Positions 43,457-52,681 of a stretch of 64,000 bases of DNA are shown piece after piece. The stretch comes from Semisulcospira habei (Eukaryota > Mollusca > Gastropoda > Semisulcospiridae). Positions within the stretch are counted from its first letter, which is position 1. Every line of letters begins with the position of its first letter. The position numbers and the translations under genes were made by a program. The notes under the pieces are model-generated. The model ran no database searches. It worked only from the letters and a program-made list of their open reading frames with translations, and was not told the origin of the DNA. The stretch covers positions 159,160,944 through 159,224,943 of the forward strand of contig BTPG01000004.1 of the NCBI GenBank assembly GCA_036245525.1. The letters are read 5' to 3'.

Positions 43457-43856
43457 AAATGAAGGGAGGGTTCAGTCTGGTAAACGTTTAGCTGAATGGA
43501 ACAAGCAGAAAAAGTTACAGCTACAGGCGCTAACAGAAAAGGCTCATGTAAGTGATCCGCCGTCAACACTGTCAGGACCGTCAGGACCGTCAGGACCGTC
43601 AGGACTGACAGGACTTTCAACACCCCTGTCACACCCACATCAAAGTGAAAGACCTTCAACCCAGTCTAATTCTGAAACAGCAAAATATGTAGTTGCGCAT
43701 TGTTGCGGATCTGGTTTTGTAGCTTACCAATTATACAAAAAAAACAAGCCACAGACTCGTACAGTGACCAAAAAATTAAACACTCCATCATCAAAAACAG
43801 AAGTCTCCACATTACCAACAATACCCAAAGTTGTCGACCCATTTATCATGCAGTAA
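43362..43856 (+). CDS. Polinton protein, unknown, with Gly-Pro-Ser repeats
   Basis: The ATG at 43362 (context GATAAAAATG) gives 164 residues. The N-terminus is Thr/Pro-rich (QQTTPQTTPQ), then a basic segment (KRLAEWNKQKKLQLQAL), four collagen-like GPS/GLT triplets (SGPSGPSGPSGLTGL), and one possible membrane segment (AKYVVAHCCGSGFVAYQLY, residues ~110-128) before a basic tail. Overlaps the previous gene by 95 nt. Possibly a minor virion protein; the function is unknown. Confidence 0.7.
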   Translation: MDDQQTTPQTTPQMNPVSDPVQTPIHAVTKIKNEGRVQSGKRLAEWNKQKKLQLQALTEKAHVSDPPSTLSGPSGPSGPSGLTGLSTPLSHPHQSERPSTQSNSETAKYVVAHCCGSGFVAYQLYKKNKPQTRTVTKKLNTPSSKTEVSTLPTIPKVVDPFIMQ

Positions 43857-43891
43857 TAAATTTATTATTTTAATTTTTTCTTGCCTAAGAA

Positions 43892-44122
43892 ATGAATGAC
43901 TCAAAGAATTTAATGAATCTTGTGTATCACTCTGCAGTAATCAGTGCATTAGCAGTAGCGTTTTCTATGCTGGGAAAAAATCTACTCAAAATGAAATCAC
44001 CAGACCTCAGTAGACTCGATTTCGAAGACAGCGCTAAGCTAATTGTAGTTGTAACAGCGTCAATCGCCACGAAAGACCTTCTTGTTAAACAGGGAATTAT
44101 TCCCGAAAATATATCTATGTAA
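43892..44122 (+). CDS. Small Polinton membrane protein (76 aa)
   Basis: One predicted membrane segment near the N-terminus (YHSAVISALAVAFSMLG) and a second hydrophobic stretch (KLIVVVTASIATKDLLV). Closely packed between neighbours (35 nt after the previous stop, 12 nt before the next start). Family unknown. Confidence 0.7.
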   Translation: MNDSKNLMNLVYHSAVISALAVAFSMLGKNLLKMKSPDLSRLDFEDSAKLIVVVTASIATKDLLVKQGIIPENISM

Positions 44123-44134
44123 ATAAAAATAAAT

Positions 44135-44569
44135 ATGGCAACGATAGCTATTATGGTGGGAGGAGCGATGGTCAACGCTCTGGCGTTTAGCGGCTCTAAT
44201 TATCTCTTTTCTAAAATGGGTAGAGAACAATCTGCAGAAGAAATAAAGCGTCATAATGAAGCGTCAGAAAAATTAGCACAGGCAGAACAGGATTACGAAA
44301 AGAATAGAATTGAGAAACTTGATTTTATCAATGAAAAACTCAGGCTAGAAGGTCACGCACAACATACGTTTTCAAATACAGACGACGCAATCCGTGAGTA
44401 TTTTTTAGTCACGGGTGAAGACATGTCTATCCCAAAACCGAAACTAAGTGACTACTATCAACCAAGCCCAGAACAAAGAAACGGGGAGATAATCTTTGTT
44501 CTAGTGGGAATGATATTTGTTTATTTTACTGGAGTTTTCATTGCTAGAAAAAATGTCAGCCGAAAATAA
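44135..44569 (+). CDS. Polinton membrane-anchored protein with coiled coil (144 aa)
   Basis: An N-terminal hydrophobic segment (AIMVGGAMVNALAFSG), a charged helix (EEIKRHNEASEKLAQAEQDY and onward) and a C-terminal membrane segment (GEIIFVLVGMIFVYFTGVFI) before a basic end. Its last 17 nt overlap the integrase start. Function unknown. Confidence 0.72.
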   Translation: MATIAIMVGGAMVNALAFSGSNYLFSKMGREQSAEEIKRHNEASEKLAQAEQDYEKNRIEKLDFINEKLRLEGHAQHTFSNTDDAIREYFLVTGEDMSIPKPKLSDYYQPSPEQRNGEIIFVLVGMIFVYFTGVFIARKNVSRK

Positions 44570-45524
44570 ACTATCGAAAATATATTACTCACCATCAGGG
44601 TATTATAAAGGAGCAACCGCTATTCAGAAATTACATGCCGCTGTGGGCGGAGATATAACACTCAATCAAGTCAAGCAATGGTTACAGAGACAGGCAATTT
44701 GGCAGATATATTTACCTGCTCCAAGAAAGATAACGAGACCTCATTTTGAGAACACAACACCTAATGACACACACCAAATGGACCTTTTGTTCTTACCACA
44801 TGACACAATAAGAAAGAAACGATACAAGTATGCATTAACTGTTGTAGACATTGCTTCAAGGTATAAAGACGCTGAACCCATATCTGACAAAACAGCCAGT
44901 ACAGTTGCTACAGCATTATCAAAAATATATAGTCGTGGCCCCTTAAGATACCCCAGACTTGTACAAGTTGATGACGGATCAGAATTCAAAGGTGCAGTTA
45001 ATCAGTTATTTGCTAAGCATGGCGTACTGGTCAGACGTGGTATTCCAGGCGTGCACAGATCACAGGCAATTGTAGAGAACTTTAACAAACAGTTATCAGA
45101 AAGACTTTTCAGTTACCAGTATTCTAAGGAACTCATGCATGACACCCGTAACACGGAGTGGGTACAAAGGTTACCACATGTGATAAAAGCAATGAACAAT
45201 GAAGGACACCCAAAACCTGCTGATGCTATTAAATTGAAAACAATTACAGAGCCAAAAACAATGTCAACCCCAGCACAGGCACCCGACACAAGTTTATTTA
45301 CTAAACAGGTAAGATATTTATATCAACCAGGGGAAGCTGAGAATGACATCAGGCGCAGGTCAACAGACCCCATATGGTCAACATCCGTTCATAATATAAA
45401 AAAAATAATTCCCGGCGCAGACGCAACAATATATTACCTGTATGACCCTGCCCCACAGAGGGCATTTGTCAGAGAAGAATTACAGATTATTCCCCCAGAC
45501 ACCGTTACTCATTTCAGTAACTAA
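44553..45524 (+). CDS. Polinton integrase (retroviral-type, DDE)
   Basis: Catalyses strand transfer of the linear element DNA into host chromosomes. The ATG at 44553 gives 323 residues. The RNase H-fold core holds HQMDLLFL (Asp ~77), VDDGSEFKG (Asp ~141) and HRSQAIVENFN (Glu ~175); the spacing of ~33-34 between the last two fits the D,D-35-E class. The N-terminal part (YYKGATAIQKLHAAVGGDIT) is usual for Polinton integrases; no clear HHCC finger is seen. The C-terminal region (about 240-310) is likely a small chromodomain- or SH3-like end. It overlaps the convergent polymerase gene by 45 nt at the 3' ends. Intact. Confidence 0.93.
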   Translation: MSAENKLSKIYYSPSGYYKGATAIQKLHAAVGGDITLNQVKQWLQRQAIWQIYLPAPRKITRPHFENTTPNDTHQMDLLFLPHDTIRKKRYKYALTVVDIASRYKDAEPISDKTASTVATALSKIYSRGPLRYPRLVQVDDGSEFKGAVNQLFAKHGVLVRRGIPGVHRSQAIVENFNKQLSERLFSYQYSKELMHDTRNTEWVQRLPHVIKAMNNEGHPKPADAIKLKTITEPKTMSTPAQAPDTSLFTKQVRYLYQPGEAENDIRRRSTDPIWSTSVHNIKKIIPGADATIYYLYDPAPQRAFVREELQIIPPDTVTHFSN

Positions 45525-48500
45525 GTCGTCAATTAATTCATCAACCAGTTCATCACAAATATCTTCAGATAACTTGAGCCTGTAATGACCTGGTGCATAA
45601 GCTTTTTCCTTAGTGTGAAACACTCTTTTCGTGTCTCCAACTGCAAGTGATTTCTTATGTGTTTGAATTATTTCAAGATTATGTTTGTTTGATCTCAGTG
45701 ACTTGTTTGGATAATCAGGCATTAATGCACCATCTAACACTTGCTTGTAATGTTCATGACGTATGTCTTTATTTTTTATCGCTGTTTTCTTGATACCTTT
45801 GGCTTTTGACTGACTTCCCTTTTGGTGCAGTATAGAATACATTTTTGATCTCAGTCCAACGTACTCAACTATTGGCACACCATTTAGTTCATCTTTAAAC
45901 TTACCAGGCACTTTCTTGTTTTGTGTGCTGTACAGTGGATGGTCTTTAGGGTAGTCAGACGTGTCATACATGTGTAGTTCTGTTTTCATGTCTTCATAAA
46001 AGTCTTCAGTAGGCACATCAATGATCATAGAGTCAGTGTCAGTGTATAACAATCGACAGTCAGGATACTTTAATTTGAAGTAATCATAATAAAATTCAAG
46101 CATCACCAGTTTTGACAACTCAAGAATTGCCATACCAATGAATACTGGCTTGTCCAGTTTAACAATCTTTTTTTTGAGTGACACTGCATACAATGATGAA
46201 TGAAATTCTTTGTACCCTATGTACTGTGGCTTGCCTGTAAGTTTAATAGCACCCAATTCAGTTGTGACCAGTCTCACATCTTTTCTATGATGAGGATTTT
46301 CCATTGTCTTGCCAAAACAGGCATTGTTCATAAGCTTAAAGAAGTCTTTGTCAAATGCAGTGTTGCCGTCTCTGGCACGAAGGGTTGTGTTCTTCATTAT
46401 GTAATCTTTCATGAAAGCACTCTGATCAAATTGAATTCCTCTGTGAACTTTCTTTAGTACTAACCCATGTCTGATGTAAAACTGCAACAAGCGATAGTGA
46501 CAAACGTAATTGAATTTGTCATTCAGATTAGGCACAAGTTTAGTGTCTTCTTTTTTTCCTGTCATACTCATTTTCTCAACAGCTAAGGGATAATCATTGT
46601 GGTAATCATGTAGATGGTGCGGGTACTCCAGGTCTACTTCAAAGATCCAACCCTTCGCGTCGTTTCGGTCATGATTCATAATATTGTTTGTTATGTCTGT
46701 TATGTCATACTGTGACAAATCATACAGACAAAAGTTTTTCAAGGGCAATAACTCACACATCGCGAATCCGTAAAGGTTATTAGCGTCAAGGTACGTAATG
46801 AATGACCTTGACCCAGGGTTTGAGGGGTCAAACCCCCGGCCAAGGTCACCATGACCGTCCAGATATTTATTGTTGGCTCTGGCGTAGTTATTTGCTGCAA
46901 TACTAATGCCTCCTCTCAATCCGCGTTCCACCATTTCACCCATCGTACGATCAGACAACAGGTCTATAGATATCTTACTGGATTTCAAAAATGCATCCCA
47001 CGTCATGCCAGGACTAGTTATGTAGCAGGCTGGGTCAAGTCTGTAGTGCAACAAACCCTTCTCACGGTAACTTTCAAATACGTCTGCTAGCAAGCAAACG
47101 TCAGCTTTCAAGTACTGATCGTGGTAATCACCAATTGTCTGACACCCCAACTTCCCCCACGCATCAAGTGCATGTTGATATTCAGAGTCAGAAATGCCTT
47201 TTCCAGTTAGTGTAGAATAAAATTTCTCTTTTGGTGGCAGTCTTGTTTCCTCAAACACAACCCAGTGATCAATGTACTCATATGGATAAACACCTTTTTT
47301 AATCAAGTCCGGCTCAAAATATTTACTCGTTATTGGATACTCAGTCAGTCCTTCTGCCAGACTAGCCAATCCTAAAGACAAATGTTGCATGGAGTCATAA
47401 AATGCTAATTTATCTAACCTAAAAGTCAAGTATTTCTCAGTTGTCTGGGCAATACAACTTATGTTTTTGTATGACTCGTCTACAGCCTGCATGATAATGT
47501 GTGAATCATATCCTTTGAGATTGTGGAAAAAGATTGGTAACTTGTATGTCTTAGGATCTATTTTTAATAACAAGTTACAATTGTTATGTGCAGCACCCCT
47601 GTAACGCCCAGTTATGTGATCGTGGTCACGAACTTTATCACCCCCCAGAGGTTGTTCACAAATCCAACACGTCTCAGCTGTATCAAATTTCAGTTTGTCT
47701 TCTTCTGTCATCACCAAAGGCATCTGGCATGTTGTGAGATATTGTACTACCTGACTATACAGATGTCTCATTTCTGTTAAAAACAGACATGCTGCATTTT
47801 CACCCCTGTAGATAACAGGCTCTGAATGAAGACCGTCTGACCTAACAATAATGTATCCAAAAGAACACACCACTTGGTCACTTAGTTTTATAGTCTTTGG
47901 TAATGACTCTGGAACAGGACCTTCAAATTGAACAACCAGGGATTCAAAATCAGCGTATACTACAAAAGGCAATTTTTGCTGATTCCCATAGTTCTTAAAA
48001 TACACTTGACTACCAGGATCTGGGTACTTAAGTACAGTTTGTATGTCATCAGCTGACCTGCAGTGTAAAACATGTTTGTGCGCTACGTTTATGGAGGAGA
48101 ATCTCTGTAAACATCTCTTACAAACTTCCTGTTTGCCATTGTGTTTTGTTGTATGTGAATGAATTAGACGTGACATATTCCTGATAATTGTGTAGTGGAA
48201 GTTATTGTCATCGCCGATTAGCAACATGTCAACATGTTTATCTTCTGACTGACCATAGGTTGGGGCAATTGGGGATACTCTAATTGGCTGTAACTTGTTC
48301 TCAGCATTATTATCCCACACATACACATTCACAGATATACCAGGATTTAGTTTTTCAAACAAGTCTATGTCCTCTATTTTAACAGGGGACTCAATGCCAC
48401 TAAAGTTGAGTTCATTTACAAATTTGATGTAGTTAGATACGCGATCAGGTCTTGACCTCACAAAGTGTAGTTTAGCAAGTACGCACCACATGAAACAGAA

Positions 48501-48986
48501 ATTGTCATTGTTCTGTATGTTGACGACTGCCTTCTTGTTCGAAACTTCTGTTGGCAGTGGCAACCATGATTTACCTAATATAGGATGATACCTAGACTGC
48601 TTTAATTGTAGTTCATGTACATGCCCTTCGTGCCAGCCAGACCCCTTCATTTTTGCACTGTCAATCGCCTGGAGAAAGTCTGGTAATAGTCTGTCTCTAA
48701 ACACGTTCTCTACCTCCGGTTCTCTTCTTGTGTTAACAGTGTGTTGTCTTGTTGATATGTACGATACAATCACTTCACCGTCCACCCTAGTGACTTCGAT
48801 TTTCGCAACAATCTGAATTTTAACACTGCCTGTAAGAAGATTTTGTTGTATGACAGAAAAAGAGTTTTCTATTGATTCGTAAACATTATTAGTATTTGAT
48901 ATAGGCAAGTCTGTTGTGTGAAACACGTTACGTAGGCCTGATGAGCCAGGGTTTGATGAGCCAGGGCTTTGAGCATTGTCCGTCAT
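45480..48986 (-). CDS. Polinton protein-primed DNA polymerase B
   Basis: 1168 residues, uninterrupted. Replicates the element from its inverted repeats. In order: a long N-terminal extension; a Cys/His finger (CKRC...HKHVLHC, 289-309); Exo I YADFES (344-349); an endonuclease-VII/HNH-like finger CWIC...RDHDHITGRYRG...NNC (440-470); Exo II FFHNLKGYDSHI (486-497); Exo III YLKADVCLLADVF (625-637); Pol A YLDANNLYG (732-740); Pol B KLMNNACFGKTMEN (884-897); Pol C YTDTDS (981-986) with both catalytic Asp. The region between Pol A and Pol B is long enough for the TPR insertions of protein-primed enzymes. The start lies in AATAAAAATG. All catalytic motifs are present, so it looks functional. Confidence 0.95.
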   Translation of the reverse strand: MTDNAQSPGSSNPGSSGLRNVFHTTDLPISNTNNVYESIENSFSVIQQNLLTGSVKIQIVAKIEVTRVDGEVIVSYISTRQHTVNTRREPEVENVFRDRLLPDFLQAIDSAKMKGSGWHEGHVHELQLKQSRYHPILGKSWLPLPTEVSNKKAVVNIQNNDNFCFMWCVLAKLHFVRSRPDRVSNYIKFVNELNFSGIESPVKIEDIDLFEKLNPGISVNVYVWDNNAENKLQPIRVSPIAPTYGQSEDKHVDMLLIGDDNNFHYTIIRNMSRLIHSHTTKHNGKQEVCKRCLQRFSSINVAHKHVLHCRSADDIQTVLKYPDPGSQVYFKNYGNQQKLPFVVYADFESLVVQFEGPVPESLPKTIKLSDQVVCSFGYIIVRSDGLHSEPVIYRGENAACLFLTEMRHLYSQVVQYLTTCQMPLVMTEEDKLKFDTAETCWICEQPLGGDKVRDHDHITGRYRGAAHNNCNLLLKIDPKTYKLPIFFHNLKGYDSHIIMQAVDESYKNISCIAQTTEKYLTFRLDKLAFYDSMQHLSLGLASLAEGLTEYPITSKYFEPDLIKKGVYPYEYIDHWVVFEETRLPPKEKFYSTLTGKGISDSEYQHALDAWGKLGCQTIGDYHDQYLKADVCLLADVFESYREKGLLHYRLDPACYITSPGMTWDAFLKSSKISIDLLSDRTMGEMVERGLRGGISIAANNYARANNKYLDGHGDLGRGFDPSNPGSRSFITYLDANNLYGFAMCELLPLKNFCLYDLSQYDITDITNNIMNHDRNDAKGWIFEVDLEYPHHLHDYHNDYPLAVEKMSMTGKKEDTKLVPNLNDKFNYVCHYRLLQFYIRHGLVLKKVHRGIQFDQSAFMKDYIMKNTTLRARDGNTAFDKDFFKLMNNACFGKTMENPHHRKDVRLVTTELGAIKLTGKPQYIGYKEFHSSLYAVSLKKKIVKLDKPVFIGMAILELSKLVMLEFYYDYFKLKYPDCRLLYTDTDSMIIDVPTEDFYEDMKTELHMYDTSDYPKDHPLYSTQNKKVPGKFKDELNGVPIVEYVGLRSKMYSILHQKGSQSKAKGIKKTAIKNKDIRHEHYKQVLDGALMPDYPNKSLRSNKHNLEIIQTHKKSLAVGDTKRVFHTKEKAYAPGHYRLKLSEDICDELVDELIDDLVTEMSNGVWGNNL

Positions 48987-49028
48987 TTTTATTTGACCGA
49001 CAAAATAATAAAATAAAAAATATTAACG

Positions 49029-49160
49029 TTAACTCTGCTGGCTCACCTTGTGTAATTCCACTTTATTAACTGCAACACTGTCAATATAAACATTTAGTTT
49101 GCGTAGTTGTTTAAATATGCTATAACAAACTTCCCCTAACCAGCCATAGTTGGTATCATC
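49029..49160 (-). pseudogene. Polinton gene X, 3' part (split by LINE-3)
   Basis: C-terminal ~40 codons (YGWLGEVCYSIFKQLRKLNV and onward, stop at 49029) of a small gene whose start is at 52014. The reading frame is the same on both sides of LINE-3 through the 14-bp duplication, so the gene was intact (about 111 residues) before the insertion. It sits between polymerase and ATPase. Family unknown. Confidence 0.85.
49147..49160. repeat. Target-site duplication of LINE-3, left
   Basis: TAGTTGGTATCATC, repeated at 51785-51798. It merges with the (ATC)n tail of LINE-3. Confidence 0.9.
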
Positions 49161-51784
49161 ATCATCATCATCAGTCCCTTGCCCGAACTGGGCGTTGGGG
49201 GGACTGAAAGGCAGCAGCAACAGACAGTGCTCTCCACTGAGTTCTATTTTGGGCGGTGGCAAGCAAGTCTGGCATCTCGAGTTCGGTCCATTCTTTTATG
49301 TTTGCGACCCAACTCTTTCTCTGACGACCTCGCCGACGACTTCCTTCGAGAGTGCCTTGGAGGATAGTCTTGGACAAGGTGTTGTGTCGGGTCACGTGGC
49401 CAAACCAAGCAAGCTTGCGCCGTTTCACGGTTGCCAGAAGGGGTTCATGTGGGCCCACCAGGGAAGTGACGATGCTCCGTACATATTCGTTGGTCTTGTG
49501 CTCGCGGTACGAGATGCGGAGCAACTTCCTCAGGCACTTGTTCTCAAAGGCCTGGATTTTCTTTTCTGAGTCTGCAAGCAGTGTCCAAGTCTCACAGCCG
49601 TAGAGTAGAATAGACACTACGAGGGACTTGTAAAGCCTGTACTTGATGGTGAAGCTGATGGAGTTACTTCGCCATATCCTGTCCAGCCTGGCCATTGCGG
49701 ATGTTGCTGTACCTATCCTGATACGGATCTCTGCTATGCAACTACCGTCTTTGGACAGGGTGGCTCCCAAGTACTTGAAGCTATTGACCTCTTCTAGCTT
49801 CTGGCCATTCATGTGAATATTGCTGCTGCTGTCGCTTGTGGTGTTGATCATCACTTTGCTTTTATCCGTACTGATCTCCATGCCATAAGACCCTGCGCTA
49901 CTTGAAAGTTTGTCTGTCAGGTTTTGGAGCTCACTATTGCTGCCTGCCATGAGGTCAATGTCGTCTGCGAATCGAAGATTGCACAGGGATCTGCCACCAA
50001 TAGAGATTGAAGTATGGTGGTCGTGGAGGGTTTCCTGCATGATCTTCTCCAGGAATATGTTGAAAAGGACAGGAGAGAGCAGGCATCCTTGACGGACACC
50101 GATCGTCGTCCTGAAGAACTCGCCTGACTGATTGTTAAGTAGAACCGCGCTGCAGGCGTTCTTGTAAAGCGCTTCTATCATTTGGATCAGTCCCTCCTCT
50201 ATGTTGAACGATCTCATGACTTGCCAGAGTCCGTCGTGCCAGACGCGATCAAATGCTTTCCTGAAATCAATGAAGTTGTGGTAGAGTTCGCGCTGATGCT
50301 GCAGATGTTTCTCGATCAGGACGCGGCAGTTGAAAATCTGCTCTACAGTGCTTCTTCCAACTCTGAAGCCAGCCTGTTCTTCTGCCAGCAGTTCCTCGGC
50401 GAAAGTTTTGAGGCGGTTGAGAATGATTCTAAGCATTACTTTGCTAGGGTGACTTATCAGACTGATAGTTCTGTAGTTCTGGCACTGTTTCAGGTTTCCT
50501 TTCTTGGGGAGCGGGATCACTAGAGACTGTGTCCATTCTACTGGCCATTTCTTTTGCTCCCAGATCTTTTGACAGAGTGTAGTGAGGACCTTCGTTGTTA
50601 CTTCTCCTCCATGTTTCAACAGTTCAGCAGGTACGTTGTCTACACCTGGAGACTTTCCTCCCTTCAGGCCGCGTACGGCTGCTTCCACCTCTTCAGCTAA
50701 CACTGGCAGGTCTTCAGCCTTCCTGGCCCCAGCCTGGTTGTTTTGGAGGATGCTGGTGTCTGGCTCAGCCTTGTAGTTATACAAGTCTCGGCAGTACTCA
50801 GTCCATCTGTTTAGTACAGCAGTGTTTTCCGTAAGGAGTTGGCCGCTGCTGTCTTCGATGACTGTGGCTGTTCGCTGTTGAGTCTTGGTGAGGGTCCTTA
50901 GCGTTTCATAAGCCTTCTTGCTGTTGCCGTTTGCCATGCCCTCTTCCACACTACAACACTGGTCTTCAATCCAATCTTCTTTGGCTTCTTTCATCCTCTT
51001 CCTGATCTTCTTGTTGACAAGTCTGTACTTGTTTGCTGATGTGAGGTCTTGGTCTCTCTTTTTCTTCCAGGCTCTCCTCTCATCACAGAGATCGAGGATG
51101 TCATCGGTGACCCAGGGCTGTTTGCGCTTCCTCTGCTTCCCCAGCACTTCTTCTGCTGTAGAAAGTAACACCTCTTTTATATTTCCAGCAAGGGTGTCTA
51201 CGTCGCAGTCCAAAGTAGCCAAGGCTGCAAATCTGCCTCCCACCTGGGCTTGGAAGACCTCTTCTACTTCCGGGTCTTTTAGCTTCTGGAGGTCGAATCG
51301 GATGCGAGGGCTCTTGCTATCTCGTTTCAATGCCAGCTTCAACTTGAGGCTAGTAAGGACGAGGTTGTGGTCGCTGCCAATATCAGCGCCAGGAAAGGAC
51401 CTCGTTTGTGCTTTGTTAACGCTGGATTTGAATCGTCGAGGCAGCAAGATGAAGTCAATCTGGTTATGGACCAGGCCTCCTGGCGATTGCCATGTCACTG
51501 TTCTTGACTTCTTGTGTGGATGGAGGGTATTAGCAACGGTGAGACGGTGACTCTGTGCGAACTCTAAAAGTCGCAGGCCTCTGTCGTTTGTTTCTCCAAG
51601 GCCAAACTTGCCAGCTGTTCCTGCCCATTGTTGGTAGGCGTCAGGGCCGATCTTTGCATTCCAGTCACCGAGGACAGTCAGAATGTCTTTCTTAGGTGTT
51701 TTCTTGATGATGTTGTCCAGTTGTTCGTAAAATTCTTCTAATTCTTCATCATCATGATCTGCTGTTGGAGCGTATACTTGAAGT
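49161..51784 (-). mobile_element. LINE-3: EN-RT retrotransposon inserted in the Polinton
   Basis: 5'-truncated copy of the same family as LINE-1. It begins inside the endonuclease (LQVYAPTADHDDEE at 51784) and ends in a (GAT)n tail. It is flanked by the 14-bp duplication at 49147-49160 and 51785-51798. The single frame through endonuclease and reverse transcriptase is unbroken, so the insertion is recent, later than the Polinton. Confidence 0.95.
49171..51784 (-). CDS. LINE-3 endonuclease (partial) and reverse transcriptase
   Basis: About 870 codons open from the truncation point to the stop at 49171; the start codon was lost by truncation. Endonuclease part: GDWNAKIGPDAY, VTWQSPGG, QIDFILLPRR, SFPGADIGSDHNLV. 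Linker WIEDQCCSVEEGMANGNSKK. Reverse transcriptase: PKKGNLKQCQNYRTISL, EQAGFRVGRST, IDFRKAFDRVWHDGLW, GVRQGCLLSPVLFN, NLRFADDIDLMAG (catalytic FADD), KYLGATLSKDGS. C-terminus: LLYGCETWTL, KLAWFGHVTRHN, RRRGRQRKSW. It would reverse-transcribe LINE RNA at the nicked target. Intact reference for reading the lesions in LINE-1. Confidence 0.93.
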
Positions 51785-51798
51785 TAGTTGGTATCATC
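51785..51798. repeat. Target-site duplication of LINE-3, right
   Basis: Exact copy of 49147-49160, at the 5' (right) end of LINE-3. Confidence 0.9.
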
Positions 51799-52014
51799 AA
51801 CTTTAAAAGTAGGTGTCTTTAAATCAACTGTCATGTGCTCCACATTTGGATGCTCATCGACATAAACCAAAGTCACACTATATGAAACATATATTTCTGA
51901 TGGTGCTGAAAGGCTTATGTAAGTCTGTTTGGGTGATATTAAATCAGTAAAGTGCATAACATCTTTGAAAAGGTGTGTGAGATCAAGCACCTGTATGATT
52001 TGTCCGTCTGTCAT
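51785..52014 (-). pseudogene. Polinton gene X, 5' part (split by LINE-3)
   Basis: Starts at 52014 in AATAAAAATG; 75 codons to the LINE junction. Residues such as LDLTHLFKDVMHF and TYISLSAPSEIYVSYSVTLV suggest a small beta-rich protein. A stop arises two codons past the junction, so only a truncated product can be made. 36 nt separate its start from the end of the ATPase gene. No family recognised. Confidence 0.85.
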
Positions 52015-52050
52015 TTTTATTGGACAAACAAATGTATAAATTAATTTACA

Positions 52051-52662
52051 TCAATTTACTAACCCATACCCTGTGGGCTGATCTGTCTTTAAAATGAGCT
52101 TTAGATGCTTAGTTGATTTCAGTTTATTTTTTACATCATCTCGTTCATGCTTATTTGGGATGACATCGTTCTCTCTGAGACAGTCTTCAAAGCTGTCACG
52201 ATCCTTACAGTAAAACAAACAGATAAACTTTAACTGTTCTCGAAAATCTTTCAGTACAGCATTATATTTTTGAGTGAGAATCCATACACTGACATTTGCG
52301 TGTCTGCCACTGAAGGCAAGTTCTGCTAGAGTGTTTCTCTTCTTGACAATGTCTTTCTCTGCAGAACAGTCATCAACAATAAACAATGTTGACTGCCCTT
52401 CAAATTGCTTGTAAAAATATTGTAGGTAGTCATTCAGTTTTTTCTCAGGGTCGACTAAGTATATGTTGCTGTCAGTCCAAATGAATAAACGGTTGTGATA
52501 AGCTTTGTTGTGTTTGATTGTAGGACAAAATATTACAATGTTTTCAAAATGGTGTATGTATCTTGTTTGTAATAAGTCAAGTACGAATTGAGTTTTCCCA
52601 CACCCTGTGGCACCAACAAATAAGCCACAGTGTGGATCGAGTGTCATTAAGCTACGGTTCAT
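52051..52662 (-). CDS. Polinton DNA-packaging ATPase (FtsK/HerA, A32-like)
   Basis: P-loop ATPase thought to pump element DNA into capsids. The ATG at 52662 gives 203 residues; an earlier one at 52698 would overlap the capsid gene. Walker A is GATGCGKT (17-24), Walker B TLFIVDDCS (about 98-106), followed by a sensor-like stretch ILTQKYN and FICLFYCKDRDSFEDCLREN. The C-terminus ends in PTGYGLVN. Very close to a second copy at 61043-61576. The stop of the upstream capsid gene lies 19 nt before the start. Confidence 0.93.
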   Translation of the reverse strand: MNRSLMTLDPHCGLFVGATGCGKTQFVLDLLQTRYIHHFENIVIFCPTIKHNKAYHNRLFIWTDSNIYLVDPEKKLNDYLQYFYKQFEGQSTLFIVDDCSAEKDIVKKRNTLAELAFSGRHANVSVWILTQKYNAVLKDFREQLKFICLFYCKDRDSFEDCLRENDVIPNKHERDDVKNKLKSTKHLKLILKTDQPTGYGLVN

Positions 52663-52681
52663 TTTAATACACATTATAATT

